In this document: one piece after another, positions 1 to 8,875 of the stretch
How the letters are laid out: every line of letters begins with the position of its first letter
How positions within the stretch are numbered: position 1 is the first letter of the stretch
Source: Oceanospirillum linum
GTDB taxonomy: Bacteria; Pseudomonadota; Gammaproteobacteria; Pseudomonadales; Halomonadaceae
Length of the DNA: 64,000 nucleotides
Assembly: GCF_001995095.2 (NCBI RefSeq)
Contig: NZ_MTSD02000002.1
Location: 1 to 64,000, forward strand
Direction of reading: 5' to 3'
The notes under the pieces: generated by a model
Database searches by the model: none
Seen by the model: the letters and a program-made list of their open reading frames with translations, nothing else
Told to the model about the DNA's origin: nothing
Translations under genes and position numbers: made by a program

Positions 1-123
1 GTATGAGAATAAAAGAGTCTGGGCGTTCATCTACAAGACAGCATCAAGTGCTAAGGTCGGAATCAACATCACCAGACTCATCGGAACAGAGGTAGCTAAC
101 CTCAGTTCCAGGAGAGATACAAG

Positions 124-151
124 GTCGGAAAAGCCGGAGGCGCCTTCCGAC
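124..151. repeat. REP palindrome upstream of RAYT gene
   Basis: Imperfect palindrome beginning GTCGGAA and ending TTCCGAC with a GC-rich centre. It matches in arms and layout the element at 717-748 on the other side of the transposase gene. A half-site (GTCGGAA) also occurs near 57-63. REP elements flanking a RAYT gene are the usual arrangement for this transposase family. Confidence 0.75.
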
Positions 152-227
152 ATTGTCACCATCGCTTATCCCCATAATCCGGTATGTTCCGGCGTTTTGA
201 TTATGTATTTTGCAACAAGGAGGTGTT

Positions 228-710
228 ATGCAATATCGGCGTTATTATGTTGAAGGCGGCTGTTATTTTTTCACGGTTAATCTTCTGCAACGGGACAAAA
301 CTCTGCTGGTGGATCATATCGATCTGCTGCGGTCATCGGTGCGCTGGGTTAAGAAGAGGTACCCCTTTCAGATTGATGCCTGGGTGGTGATGCCGGATCA
401 CATGCATGCGGTTTGGACGCTACCTGAGGGTGATTCCGATTACTCTTCCCGTTGGTGCGAGATAAAGAAACGTTTTTCAAAAAGCCTGTCGAATCAGGAA
501 CCCCGCTCTGACGTGCGCTTGCGTAAGGGTGAGCGAGGTATCTGGCAACGTCGTTTTTGGGAGCACACTATTCGTGATGCTGATGATTTTAATCGCCACA
601 TTGACTACGTTCATCTGAATCCGATTAAGCATGGCCTTGTGACTGATCTTAAAGACTGGCCGTATTCCAGCTATCATCGATGGTTACGTCATCAAAAGAA
701 TGCGAAATGA
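228..710 (+). CDS. REP-associated tyrosine transposase (RAYT, Y1/HUH family)
   Basis: A 160-aa single-strand DNA transposase-like protein of the IS200/Y1 superfamily that acts on REP palindromes. The HUH metal-binding motif is visible as PDHMHAVW about residue 50, and the nucleophile tyrosine lies in the conserved DYVHLNPIKHGLV block near residue 125, followed by WPYSSYHRW, typical of RAYTs. I chose ATG at 228 because AAGGAGG sits just upstream (217-223); an in-frame TTG at 210 lies before that site. REP palindromes flank the gene at 124-151 and 717-748, as expected for a resident, usually single-copy RAYT. The gene looks intact. Confidence 0.9.
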   Translation: MQYRRYYVEGGCYFFTVNLLQRDKTLLVDHIDLLRSSVRWVKKRYPFQIDAWVVMPDHMHAVWTLPEGDSDYSSRWCEIKKRFSKSLSNQEPRSDVRLRKGERGIWQRRFWEHTIRDADDFNRHIDYVHLNPIKHGLVTDLKDWPYSSYHRWLRHQKNAK

Positions 711-716
711 ACGCAG

Positions 717-748
717 GTCGGAAAAGCGCCGTGAGCGCGCCTTCCGAC
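717..748. repeat. REP palindrome downstream of RAYT gene
   Basis: Palindrome with GTCGGAAAAGCGCC on the left arm and GCGCGCCTTCCGAC on the right arm. It shares its arms with the upstream element at 124-151. It starts 7 bp after the RAYT stop codon, so it may also act as a transcript 3' end structure. Confidence 0.8.
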
Positions 749-782
749 ACGAAAACACCGGGTTCGAACATCGGAGGCAAAT

Positions 783-820
783 GTCGGGCGGCCAATGTCG
801 GAAGGCCAATGTCGGAAGGC
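783..820. repeat. Tandem REP-derived direct repeats
   Basis: Two exact adjacent copies of a 14-nt unit (gccaatgtcggaag, 791-804 and 805-818) preceded by a degenerate copy at 781-790. Each contains the GTCGG core of the nearby REP palindromes. The array ends about 25 bp before the end of the ycjF-like gene and looks like a degenerate REP cluster. Confidence 0.65.
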
Positions 821-846
821 GCCTACGTTTTGTATTCAATCCGGCG

Positions 847-1884
847 TTAACGGTCTATGCCATACAGCCTGCAGGCCAATTGTATCATGCGGCCCAGTTT
901 GTAGGTTCTGCGGGCGGTGATCAGGGATTGGGAGACGCCGCCGAGGATGCGGTTCATTAGTTCGTCGCTGCCTTCGCTGAGGAGTTTTTCCTGAGCCAGT
1001 GCCTCCACTCCGGCAACCACCATCACGGTGACCAGCGCCTGCCGGAATAAGCGGATGGCGCTTAGGCTGGTGGTTGCCAGGCCGTAAACGGCGGCTATCT
1101 CCCGGGTCATGGTACGGGAGCGCCAGAGCACCACTAAGGTGTCGAGCCCCGCATGGGGAATCACCATTACGGCGGTGCCTGTGGTCAGGGTGTAATGGCG
1201 GATGATCTTTTGGGCTTGCTGATCCAGCTCTCTCAAAACCATCAGCTGATACAGCTGCCAGTACTCTTGGGCGGTGGTGCGTTCTGCTGCGGCGTCTTTA
1301 AATCGCTGAATCAGCTGGGGTGCCGCTTTGCTCTGTCGTTCCAGCCAGGGGGTTAAGGCGGCTTTTAAAGCGGTAAGATCCTGGCGTTTAATGGCTTGCT
1401 GAACCTCATCCTGTTCACATTTCAACCGTTTAATCTCTGCTGTGGAGCGGCGCTCCTGCCGCCAGACGTTGACCACGCCCAGCACCACAACCGCCAGCAC
1501 GCCACTCCCAAACGCCCCCAGCAGCCAATGGCTCTGCCAGAGGGCGACCAGCTCGTTGGTCAGTATCAGCAGAAGCAGAACAGCCACAACGGCGATCACA
1601 CTTTTACCGATGCCACCGCCCCCTTGAATCAGAGAGTTGCCAGCTTGTATCTCTGGGCCTACGCCCCTTTCTGGCTGAAGCCCCTCTTTATGGCTGTTGA
1701 TCGCATCCGCAGGCTGATCTTTCAGGCTCTCTGTGGCAGCTTCCGGTGCGTAACCGGGGTTACGGGCGGTTTCCTGCCCGGTTTGGATTGCCCCGTTACG
1801 GTCTGCTTCGCCAGCCGTTCCGTCGGCGGCCTCAGTGTTTTTTGCGGAGGTGGCAGGTTCGATATATCCGGGTTTCTGACTCAT
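847..1884 (-). CDS. ycjF: YcjF-like inner membrane protein (UPF0283/DUF697)
   Basis: A 345-aa protein with a Pro/Gly/Ala-rich hydrophilic N-terminal tail of about 90 residues, then two close membrane segments (about residues 92-135), an amphipathic middle, and a hydrophobic C-terminal half with the DUF697 layout (TTGTAVMVIPHAGLDTLVVL). E. coli YcjF has nearly the same length and topology. Its ATG overlaps the stop of the YcjX-like gene (ATGA, 1881-1884), so the two are translationally coupled. In E. coli the pair belongs to the phage-shock regulon; no psp genes are visible here. Biochemical function is not established. Confidence 0.85.
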   Translation of the reverse strand: MSQKPGYIEPATSAKNTEAADGTAGEADRNGAIQTGQETARNPGYAPEAATESLKDQPADAINSHKEGLQPERGVGPEIQAGNSLIQGGGGIGKSVIAVVAVLLLLILTNELVALWQSHWLLGAFGSGVLAVVVLGVVNVWRQERRSTAEIKRLKCEQDEVQQAIKRQDLTALKAALTPWLERQSKAAPQLIQRFKDAAAERTTAQEYWQLYQLMVLRELDQQAQKIIRHYTLTTGTAVMVIPHAGLDTLVVLWRSRTMTREIAAVYGLATTSLSAIRLFRQALVTVMVVAGVEALAQEKLLSEGSDELMNRILGGVSQSLITARRTYKLGRMIQLACRLYGIDR

Positions 1885-3329
1885 GACAGATCATCCTTCA
1901 GCAGATCATTCAGCACACGCCCCAGCTGATAGGCGGGCAGTAACTGATTAACATTGGCGATGCGAACAGGGGGTGACCAGCGTTTAAGCTGTAGCTGTTC
2001 CGGCAGGGTCTGCCAGTCGATGGGCAGGGCTTCCGGTACACGACCGGAGTAATAAGGCTGCTGGCGGCCATCGGTCTCACGACCCAGCAGGTACTCCTGC
2101 CCGTGGTCATCCACCAGACTGCGCGTGGTCTCCAGGGCGGCGATGGCCCGATAGCGAACATCCGCCCGTGCCCGGACATCGTTGCCGGGATCGATCTCAT
2201 TCAGCAGCGCACCGAGCAGTTTCTCCAGCCGGATACGTTCAGATAAAACCAGCTGATCCGCTTTGGTGGCGGCAAAGACAACCCGGCCTATTTTGCGATT
2301 CAGCCACTGGAACATGCCCTTTTGGTTGCCGTAACGGAAAAAGCGCAAAGCGGCCTGCATCGCCTGCTGAAGTTCGTTCAGGGCGGCTTCCCCTTGTTCC
2401 AGCGCCGTTAGCAGATCCACCAGAATGATCTGGCTGTCGAGATGGCGGAAATGACGCCCAAGATAGCTTTCGATCTCCTGTTTGTAGGCGTCGAACAGGC
2501 GTGCCATGCTGTTCTGTAGTTTGGGCAGCTGCAGATGATCCGGGACCGGAAAAAAACCGAGCATGGCGTAGTTTTGCATCTGCCCCGGCACCAGTACGCG
2601 ACTGGGCTGATTGAGCACATAGCCCTCGGCACGGGCGGCCGTCAGGTAGTCTTTCCAGGCGTCCGCCAGTTTGCGTTCCAGGGCGTCGCTCACCTGTTGC
2701 TGTTCAGCGGCTTCCGATATCAGCTGGCAGAAGGGCTCACTGAGTTTGCGCCGGTGAGGCTGTTGGGCCAGTTCCCAGGCGGATTCCGACCACTGACGGA
2801 AGGATTGCTCCGGTAGCGCCAGATCGGCCAGCCACTCTCCGGGGTAATCCATAATCTCCAGTTGCAGGTTATCGGCAGAGACAAGCTGTTGAAGGGCTTG
2901 TGGCTTTTGCGGACGCTTAATCTCAAGCTCCAGCCAGGTCAGGTCCCGGGTGGGTTCCGGCCAACGGCCCTGCCCCATCAGACTGTCCCGGTGGCGAAAG
3001 AAATCAAACTGGCTGCGTCGGGCCAGCTGATCCTCTTTTAACCGTGCCGGTTTAAGCAGCCCGGCATCAAACAGATCTAAACCGGACAGTGGGTGTCGGC
3101 TGACACCTTCCGGCAGAGGCTCATCCACCCGAAGCAGACTGTGGGTCATTTGGGTGATCAGCACGGTTTTACCGGCACGGGAAAAACCGGTCACGCCCAT
3201 GCGGTGGCGCTTTTGCAGGTTCAGGTTTTCAGCCTGCCGGATCAGTTTTTGGCCGACCTTTTTACCCAGCTGTTTGCCGATTTTACTGCCGAGCTGTTTT
3301 CCGGCGCTTTTCAGATAGCGTTTAACCAC
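1881..3329 (-). CDS. ycjX: YcjX-like P-loop GTPase (DUF463)
   Basis: A 482-aa protein of the YcjX family, stress-associated P-loop NTPases that pair with YcjF. A basic Lys-rich N-terminus (about residues 4-40) precedes the P-loop GFSRAGKT at 48-55. Family-typical blocks follow: LDYPGEWLADL-like IMDYPGEWLADL, VFAATKADQL as the G4-like NKxD-equivalent, and RAIAALETTRS. The start is GTG at 3329, with AAGGAG upstream at good spacing. It is the first gene of a two-gene operon with ycjF. Length is close to E. coli YcjX. Confidence 0.88.
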   Translation of the reverse strand: MVKRYLKSAGKQLGSKIGKQLGKKVGQKLIRQAENLNLQKRHRMGVTGFSRAGKTVLITQMTHSLLRVDEPLPEGVSRHPLSGLDLFDAGLLKPARLKEDQLARRSQFDFFRHRDSLMGQGRWPEPTRDLTWLELEIKRPQKPQALQQLVSADNLQLEIMDYPGEWLADLALPEQSFRQWSESAWELAQQPHRRKLSEPFCQLISEAAEQQQVSDALERKLADAWKDYLTAARAEGYVLNQPSRVLVPGQMQNYAMLGFFPVPDHLQLPKLQNSMARLFDAYKQEIESYLGRHFRHLDSQIILVDLLTALEQGEAALNELQQAMQAALRFFRYGNQKGMFQWLNRKIGRVVFAATKADQLVLSERIRLEKLLGALLNEIDPGNDVRARADVRYRAIAALETTRSLVDDHGQEYLLGRETDGRQQPYYSGRVPEALPIDWQTLPEQLQLKRWSPPVRIANVNQLLPAYQLGRVLNDLLKDDLS

Positions 3330-3617
3330 AGAAGGACTCCTTAACCTACCGCTTGCCTGTACAGGGGGGCGGCCTGCATCATATGCCGTAAAACGGGCTC
3401 AACCTTCTCTTTAACTGCGGGCTAATCGCACATTTACAACCGAAGCCGCCATAAAATTACGTTTTTGACCGTGCGAATAGCACCGCTTACTCAAAGACCA
3501 CAGCGCTGTCTTTGATCCTGTTACAGATTCCCTCATAATTTCCGGTCATTGCTGCCTGTGTTGAAACACACTACGTTTGTTATAACAACGAACGACTAAA
3601 AAACGAAAGAGAGGGTT

Positions 3618-4715
3618 ATGCGTTTATCACTGTTAGGTTCGACGGTTCTGGGTTTGTCCTTAATCGGTAGTCAGGTTCAGGCAAAGGAGATTGCTGAGCA
3701 GCACCATGCTTCGGTTCTGATGTATCACCATATCAGTGCGGAAACGCCCCCTTCCACCAGTACCGATGCCGGGGCCTTTACCCAGCACCTGGATCTGCTG
3801 GATCAGTTGGGTTTTCAGGTCTGGTCGCTGCCACAGGTCACTGCATACCTGAAGGCCAATAAACCGCTACCGGATAAAGTGGCGGTACTGACCTTTGATG
3901 ATGCCTATCTCAGTGTCTATGACACAGCGATGCCGATTATGTCGGCCCGCAAGCTGCCCTTCACCATTTTTGTCAACGCCGCACCAATCGATCAGGGTAA
4001 TCGGCAGTATATGACCTGGGAGCAGCTGCGTGAGGCGAAAGCAAAGGGTGCAACCATCGGCAATCACTCCCTGCACCATAAACATATGATCCGTCACCAG
4101 AGGGGCGAAAGCGAAGCTCAGTGGCTGGATCGTATGCGCGCTGAGATTACCGGCAACCAGCAACAGCTGGAGAAGCATCTGGGCGTTTTATCGGAAACGA
4201 AGCTATTCGCCTACCCTTACGGTGAGTTTAATCCGGCACTGGAAAGTCTGCTGGCGGATCTGGGCTATATCGCCTTTGGTCAGCAATCCGGTGCGGTGAG
4301 TCGCTTTACCTCTTTACAGGGTGCTCCCCGCTATGCGGCCAACGGGGTTTACTCCGATCCCCAAAGCCTTAAAACCAAGCTGTTGGCGCTGCCCTTTCCG
4401 ATAAAAGCGGAAGAACCCCGCTCCGGTGTGTTAGCGGCCGATGAGCGCAGCCCGGTTCTGACCCTGACACTGGATAAGGGCGATTATCGCCTGGATCAGC
4501 TACGCTGTTATGGTCCTGTTGGCGAGGTGCTGCAGTTAACGCACGAATATCAGGCCGATGGTACGGTTAAACTGCAGATGGCGACCGAAAGAACACTACC
4601 TGCGGGGCGTCATCGCTATAACTGCACCGCGCCGCATATCTCTGAGCCCCGTTGGTTCTGGTTTTCCCGCCAGTGGATGCTGCCGGAACCGGATGGTCGC
4701 TGGTATAAGGGCTGA
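3618..4715 (+). CDS. Secreted polysaccharide deacetylase family protein
   Basis: A 365-aa exported protein with a signal peptide (residues 1-22, ending VQA). The NodB-homology domain covers about residues 30-250: VLMYHHIS at the start, the metal-binding LTFDDAY motif, the NHSLHH histidine motif and the AYPYGEFNP motif. These carry the residues of carbohydrate esterase family 4 deacetylases, which remove acetyl groups from N-acetylated sugars. The C-terminal ~100 residues look like a beta-rich accessory domain. Start supported by GAGAGGG upstream. The ggt gene follows on the same strand after 43 bp. Natural substrate not predictable. Confidence 0.85.
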   Translation: MRLSLLGSTVLGLSLIGSQVQAKEIAEQHHASVLMYHHISAETPPSTSTDAGAFTQHLDLLDQLGFQVWSLPQVTAYLKANKPLPDKVAVLTFDDAYLSVYDTAMPIMSARKLPFTIFVNAAPIDQGNRQYMTWEQLREAKAKGATIGNHSLHHKHMIRHQRGESEAQWLDRMRAEITGNQQQLEKHLGVLSETKLFAYPYGEFNPALESLLADLGYIAFGQQSGAVSRFTSLQGAPRYAANGVYSDPQSLKTKLLALPFPIKAEEPRSGVLAADERSPVLTLTLDKGDYRLDQLRCYGPVGEVLQLTHEYQADGTVKLQMATERTLPAGRHRYNCTAPHISEPRWFWFSRQWMLPEPDGRWYKG

Positions 4716-4758
4716 TAGTTGAGTCAATCGTGGTATTAACCAGATAAGGAAAGCATCA

Positions 4759-6558
4759 ATGAAGCGTTCTCATCGGTATTTGACGGGAAAAACGGGCCTG
4801 CCCCCAATGAAAAAAGTGACGTCCTGTTTTGGTATTGTTGGATTAATGCTCCTGGCCAGTAGTGAATTACAGGCGCAACAACAGGCGGACAAGGTCGCCC
4901 CGGAAGCGGCCAGCCAACGTACAGAAAATCAGGCGGTTACCGCCAATCAGTTTATCGTTGCCGCCGCCAACCCCTATGCGGTTGAAGCCGGTTACCAGGT
5001 GCTGAAAGAGGGTGGTAGTGCCATTGATGCCATGGTAACGGTGCAAACCGTTCTCGGCCTGACGGAACCGCAATCCTCCGGGCTGGGTGGCGGTGCATTT
5101 ATGCTCTACTACAACGCCAGGAAACAGCAGTTAACCACCTTTGATGGTCGGGAAACCGCTCCGCTGGCCGCCACACCAGAGCTGTTTCAGGATGATCAGG
5201 GCAAGCCGCTGACATTTTTTGATGCCGTGGTGGGTGGTCGATCGGTGGGTACACCCGGTACCGTTAAGCTAATGGCAGAGACCCATCAACGCTTTGGCAA
5301 GTTGGACTGGTCCCGCTTGCTGCAACCGGCGAAACAATTGGCGGAGAAGGGGTTCACTGTCTCCCCTCGCCTTGCCGGTGCCATCGCCAATGATCAGGCC
5401 CGTTTAAGCCGCTATCCGGATACCCGCAACTATTTCTTTACTCAGGACGGTCAGCCGCTACCTGCGGGCTATCGCCTGACCAATAAGGCCTATGGGGAAA
5501 CCCTGGGGCTATTAGCGGAGAAAGGGGCAGATGCATTTTACCATGGGAAAATCGGCAAGGCGCTGGTGAGAAAAGTTCAGGACCTTCAGGATAACCCCGG
5601 TTTACTGACGGAAACGGATCTGCAGATCTACAAGATTAAAGAGCGTCCAGCGGTTTGCGCCCCTTATCGCGGTTACGAAGTGTGCGGCATGGGGCCACCC
5701 AGCTCCGGTGCGCTGACGGTCGGGCAGATACTCGGTATCGTGGAATCCTTCGACCTTAAGTCACTGGGGGCAGATAACCCTAAAAGCTGGCAGATTATCG
5801 GTGATGCATCCCGTCTGGCCTTTGCGGACCGGGGCCGTTATATGGCGGATACCGATTTTGTACCTATGCCGGAAGGGTTACTGGATCGTGATTACCTGAA
5901 ACAGCGGGCGGCTATGATTCAACCGGGTACAGCCCTGGTGAAAGCCGAGGCCGGAGCGCCCCAATGGCATCAACCGGTTGCCCTTGCCGATGATATTTCG
6001 GTTGAACTGCCCTCCACCAGTCATCTGGTGATTGTGGATCGTGAAGGCAATATCGTCTCTATGACCACCACCATTGAAAACGGTTTCGGTTCACGGGTGA
6101 TGACCGGCGGTTTTCTGCTCAATAACGAACTGACGGACTTCTCCTTTGCCAGCCATAAAGATGGCTACCCCATTGCCAATCGGCTGGAACCGGGCAAGCG
6201 TCCCCGCTCTTCCATGGCACCCACCCTGGTGATGAAAGCGGGTAAGCCCTATCTGGCCATTGGCTCTCCCGGTGGTTCCCGGATTATCGGTTATGTGGCT
6301 TCGGCGCTGATCGCCCACCTAGATTGGGGGATGTCACTGCAACAGGCGATCAGTAAACCCCATCTGATCAATCGCTTTGGAACCTACGACCTGGAAGCCG
6401 GCACTGCCGCAGAGGCGCTTAAGGCACCTCTGCAAGCGATGGGGTTCAAGGTCTCGGTCAGAGATCTCAACTCCGGTTTGCACGGGGTCCTGTTTAAAGA
6501 GGGTAAGCTGATTGGCGCGGCAGACCCCCGACGGGAGGGGGCTGTGATGGGCGATTAA
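4759..6558 (+). CDS. ggt: Gamma-glutamyltransferase (gamma-glutamyltranspeptidase)
   Basis: A 599-aa periplasmic N-terminal nucleophile hydrolase that cleaves or transfers the gamma-glutamyl group of glutathione and related compounds. Hallmarks are GLGGGAFMLYY near residue 111, the autoprocessing Thr in PSTSHLVIVD at about residue 420, TTIENGFGS, and the oxyanion GSPGGSRIIG block. The precursor is expected to self-cleave before that Thr into large and small subunits. A signal segment lies around residues 17-40. ATG 4759 is preceded by AAGGAAAG; an internal ATG at 4807 would give a shorter signal peptide. Likely cotranscribed with the deacetylase. Confidence 0.93.
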   Translation: MKRSHRYLTGKTGLPPMKKVTSCFGIVGLMLLASSELQAQQQADKVAPEAASQRTENQAVTANQFIVAAANPYAVEAGYQVLKEGGSAIDAMVTVQTVLGLTEPQSSGLGGGAFMLYYNARKQQLTTFDGRETAPLAATPELFQDDQGKPLTFFDAVVGGRSVGTPGTVKLMAETHQRFGKLDWSRLLQPAKQLAEKGFTVSPRLAGAIANDQARLSRYPDTRNYFFTQDGQPLPAGYRLTNKAYGETLGLLAEKGADAFYHGKIGKALVRKVQDLQDNPGLLTETDLQIYKIKERPAVCAPYRGYEVCGMGPPSSGALTVGQILGIVESFDLKSLGADNPKSWQIIGDASRLAFADRGRYMADTDFVPMPEGLLDRDYLKQRAAMIQPGTALVKAEAGAPQWHQPVALADDISVELPSTSHLVIVDREGNIVSMTTTIENGFGSRVMTGGFLLNNELTDFSFASHKDGYPIANRLEPGKRPRSSMAPTLVMKAGKPYLAIGSPGGSRIIGYVASALIAHLDWGMSLQQAISKPHLINRFGTYDLEAGTAAEALKAPLQAMGFKVSVRDLNSGLHGVLFKEGKLIGAADPRREGAVMGD

Positions 6559-6613
6559 CAATACGCCTTTTATCTGCAGTTCATCCGTTGCTGGCCTATC
6601 TGCTCACTCAGTA

Positions 6614-8875
6614 CTACTCACTCAGTAAGCCGCTTATACGACTGATTTTTTGTTGTAGGGCGGCCTCCAGTACTTTCTGTTCCGGCACAATCAGGGTAAA
6701 GCGTGTTTTAGAACGGGTAATGCCCGTATAAAGCAGCTCTTTGGTCAGTACCGCGTTCACCTTGTCAGGCAAAATAAGAGCCGTATGGTCAAACTCAGAA
6801 CCTTGAGATTTGTGAACGGTCATGGCAAAAACAGTTTCAACCCCTTGCAGACGGCTGGGCAATACCCAGCGGATACCTCCCTGTCCATCTGGAAAAGCGA
6901 CCCGGAAATGTCGGGTATCGGTCTGTGCCTGACCCTCTTCAGGCAGCTGCATACAGATGCCTATATCACCGTTCATCAGCTTCAGGCTGTAATCGTTTTG
7001 GGTAATCAGTACCGGGCGTCCCGGATACCACTGCTGCTCACCTCCGGGGATAAGCCGACGGCTGGCCAGAAGCTGACGAATTCTATGGTTGAGCCCTTCA
7101 ACACCAAAATCACCCTGCCGCACAGCGCAGAGCAATTGGAACTGCTTATGTAAACGGAAGATCTCAAAAACCTGCTGTTCGAGTACTTGTGTTGTACTGT
7201 TTTCCAGCTTTTCCAGTTCGGACAGCTTTTTCAGATAAGGTTGATAGCCTGCCACTATCAGCTGGTTAAAATCACTCCACTCCCTCTGCCCTTCAGAGCG
7301 TATCGGCAGATCCAGGTAACTTAACTCCTTTGAAGCAGGTTCAAAATAGCGCTGTAAACCCTGCATACCAAAGTTGAGAATCCCCTGTTGGTTAACCCAG
7401 GCGGCGAAATCCAGAAGGTTCTGCCCTTCTGAGCGATAGCAGTGACGCAGCATGGTTGTCGTCTGGCTAATCATACGGGCAAGCCTGGGTAGCTTGAGAG
7501 TGGACGGTGAAGCCTGATAGTCATGGCTGATCAGTTGCCCGGTAGTGTCACGGACATAAGTGCAGCTCTTTTGGCTATAGTGCCCATCCTCCGCCTGATC
7601 ACAAAGATCCCCCAGGATGGAGCCGGCTTCCACCGAAGCCAACTGATCCTTGTCTCCCAGCAATATCAGACGGGCATCGGGTCTGAGGGCAGACATAAGT
7701 TTTGCCATCATCTCAATATCCACCATGGATGCTTCATCGATAACAACAATATCTGCCGGTAACGGGTTCGCCTGATTGTGTCTGAAATGTCGGGTGTTGG
7801 GTTGACTGCCCAACAGGCGGTGCAGCGTACTGACCTCAGTGGGTATAGAGGCCTGCCATTGGTTCAACGCATCCTTACCCGGAAAAAGGGCCTGTTGCTC
7901 CTGTGATAGCTGGTCGGTGGTTATATTCAGACGGTGGACACTGCCTGCTATAGACTCGTTCAGCCTGGCGGCGGCCTTACCCGTTGGTGCCGCAAGCCGA
8001 ATGACCTTGGCTGAATGTCCTTCAGCCAGCTCAAGCCCCTGCAGCAGGGCCAGAAGACGGACTACAGTAGTAGTTTTACCGGTCCCTGGCCCCCCTGTGA
8101 TAATACTGAATCCACTGCGGGCCGACAGACCACAGGCCACCTTCTGCCAATTAGGTTGTATCTGATCACGTTCAGGGCCAAATACAATGTCCAGAATAGC
8201 GCGTAGTTTTTCGGAAACCGGCAAAGGCTTCAGGCGCTGCTCTATACCTCGTCGAACATCTTGCTCGTATTGCCAGTAACGTCGCAGATATAAAAGCGGT
8301 TTCTCCGGGCTGCCCGTAAGAACAAGTGGTCGCTGATGGCGGCCAATATCCTGTGGCTGATGGCTATCTATACCATGCAGCTGAGGGCTCTTAATATCTT
8401 GTGGCTGATGGCTATCTATACCATGCAGCTGAGGGCTCTTAATATCTTGTGGCTGATGGCTCTCAACATCTTGCAGCTGATGGCTCTCAGCACTTTGCTG
8501 ACTGAGGTCATCCACCGCAGAGCACTGCCGGAGTTCAGCCTGCCACTGGGTAACAGAGCACGCACTCAATTGTGAGCGTAGCTGTTGACCCACGAGATCA
8601 CGCAGGCGCTCATCCCCTATGGGGGATAACAGGCCGGAAGGGTCCTGCCGGGCCTGAGCCAGATCAAGGCAAACATTGCCATGGGCGGTACGCTCACTGA
8701 CCAAAGTGATCGCTAAAAGTACGGCATCAGTGCACTCTGCTTCCGGTATTTGCCGGGCGATAAAGCGGGCAAGTGCCAGATCCAGAGCCCGAATAGCCCC
8801 TGATTCCTGCCAAAGCTCCAGCTGTTGCAGGAACGCAATATCATCAGGCTGTTTTGTCAGTATTGGCTTATTCAT
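6614..8875 (-). CDS. recD: RecBCD exonuclease V alpha subunit, RecD helicase
   Basis: A 753-aa 5'-3' SF1B helicase of the RecBCD double-strand-break repair complex. The Walker A motif TGGPGTGKTT is near residue 265, DEASMVD is the Walker B, GDKDQLASVEAG follows, and VHKSQGSEFDHTALI is near the C-terminus. It is about 145 residues longer than E. coli RecD; part of the excess is a run of seven octapeptide repeats at about residues 127-182, between the N-terminal domain and the first helicase domain. The start overlaps the recB stop by 4 bp. Last gene of recC-recB-recD. Confidence 0.95.
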   Translation of the reverse strand: MNKPILTKQPDDIAFLQQLELWQESGAIRALDLALARFIARQIPEAECTDAVLLAITLVSERTAHGNVCLDLAQARQDPSGLLSPIGDERLRDLVGQQLRSQLSACSVTQWQAELRQCSAVDDLSQQSAESHQLQDVESHQPQDIKSPQLHGIDSHQPQDIKSPQLHGIDSHQPQDIGRHQRPLVLTGSPEKPLLYLRRYWQYEQDVRRGIEQRLKPLPVSEKLRAILDIVFGPERDQIQPNWQKVACGLSARSGFSIITGGPGTGKTTTVVRLLALLQGLELAEGHSAKVIRLAAPTGKAAARLNESIAGSVHRLNITTDQLSQEQQALFPGKDALNQWQASIPTEVSTLHRLLGSQPNTRHFRHNQANPLPADIVVIDEASMVDIEMMAKLMSALRPDARLILLGDKDQLASVEAGSILGDLCDQAEDGHYSQKSCTYVRDTTGQLISHDYQASPSTLKLPRLARMISQTTTMLRHCYRSEGQNLLDFAAWVNQQGILNFGMQGLQRYFEPASKELSYLDLPIRSEGQREWSDFNQLIVAGYQPYLKKLSELEKLENSTTQVLEQQVFEIFRLHKQFQLLCAVRQGDFGVEGLNHRIRQLLASRRLIPGGEQQWYPGRPVLITQNDYSLKLMNGDIGICMQLPEEGQAQTDTRHFRVAFPDGQGGIRWVLPSRLQGVETVFAMTVHKSQGSEFDHTALILPDKVNAVLTKELLYTGITRSKTRFTLIVPEQKVLEAALQQKISRISGLLSE
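8329..8496. repeat. Seven 24-bp tandem repeats inside recD
   Basis: Seven consecutive 24-bp units. The central four form two identical 48-bp copies (8353-8400 and 8401-8448), flanked by diverged single units at 8329-8352, 8449-8472 and 8473-8496. They encode octapeptides of the type SHQPQDIK and SPQLHGID. The unit is a multiple of three, so copy-number change keeps the recD frame. No unique spacers are present, so this is not a CRISPR. Confidence 0.93.

Noticed and set aside
2..251. Open frame from the left edge (reads YENKRVWAFIYKTASS...) overlapping the REP element and the start of the RAYT gene
   Set aside because: It passes straight through the REP palindrome and into the RAYT gene in another frame, and I recognise no family. 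It could be the tail of a gene outside the window, but the support is too thin to annotate.
1396..1929. 177-codon plus-strand frame across ycjF and the end of ycjX
   Set aside because: It is antisense to a recognised gene pair, has no family resemblance and no ribosome binding site.
8353..8472. Possible CRISPR array inside the RecBCD locus
   Set aside because: The repeats are directly adjacent with no spacers, are in frame with recD, and have 24-bp units coding for octapeptides.
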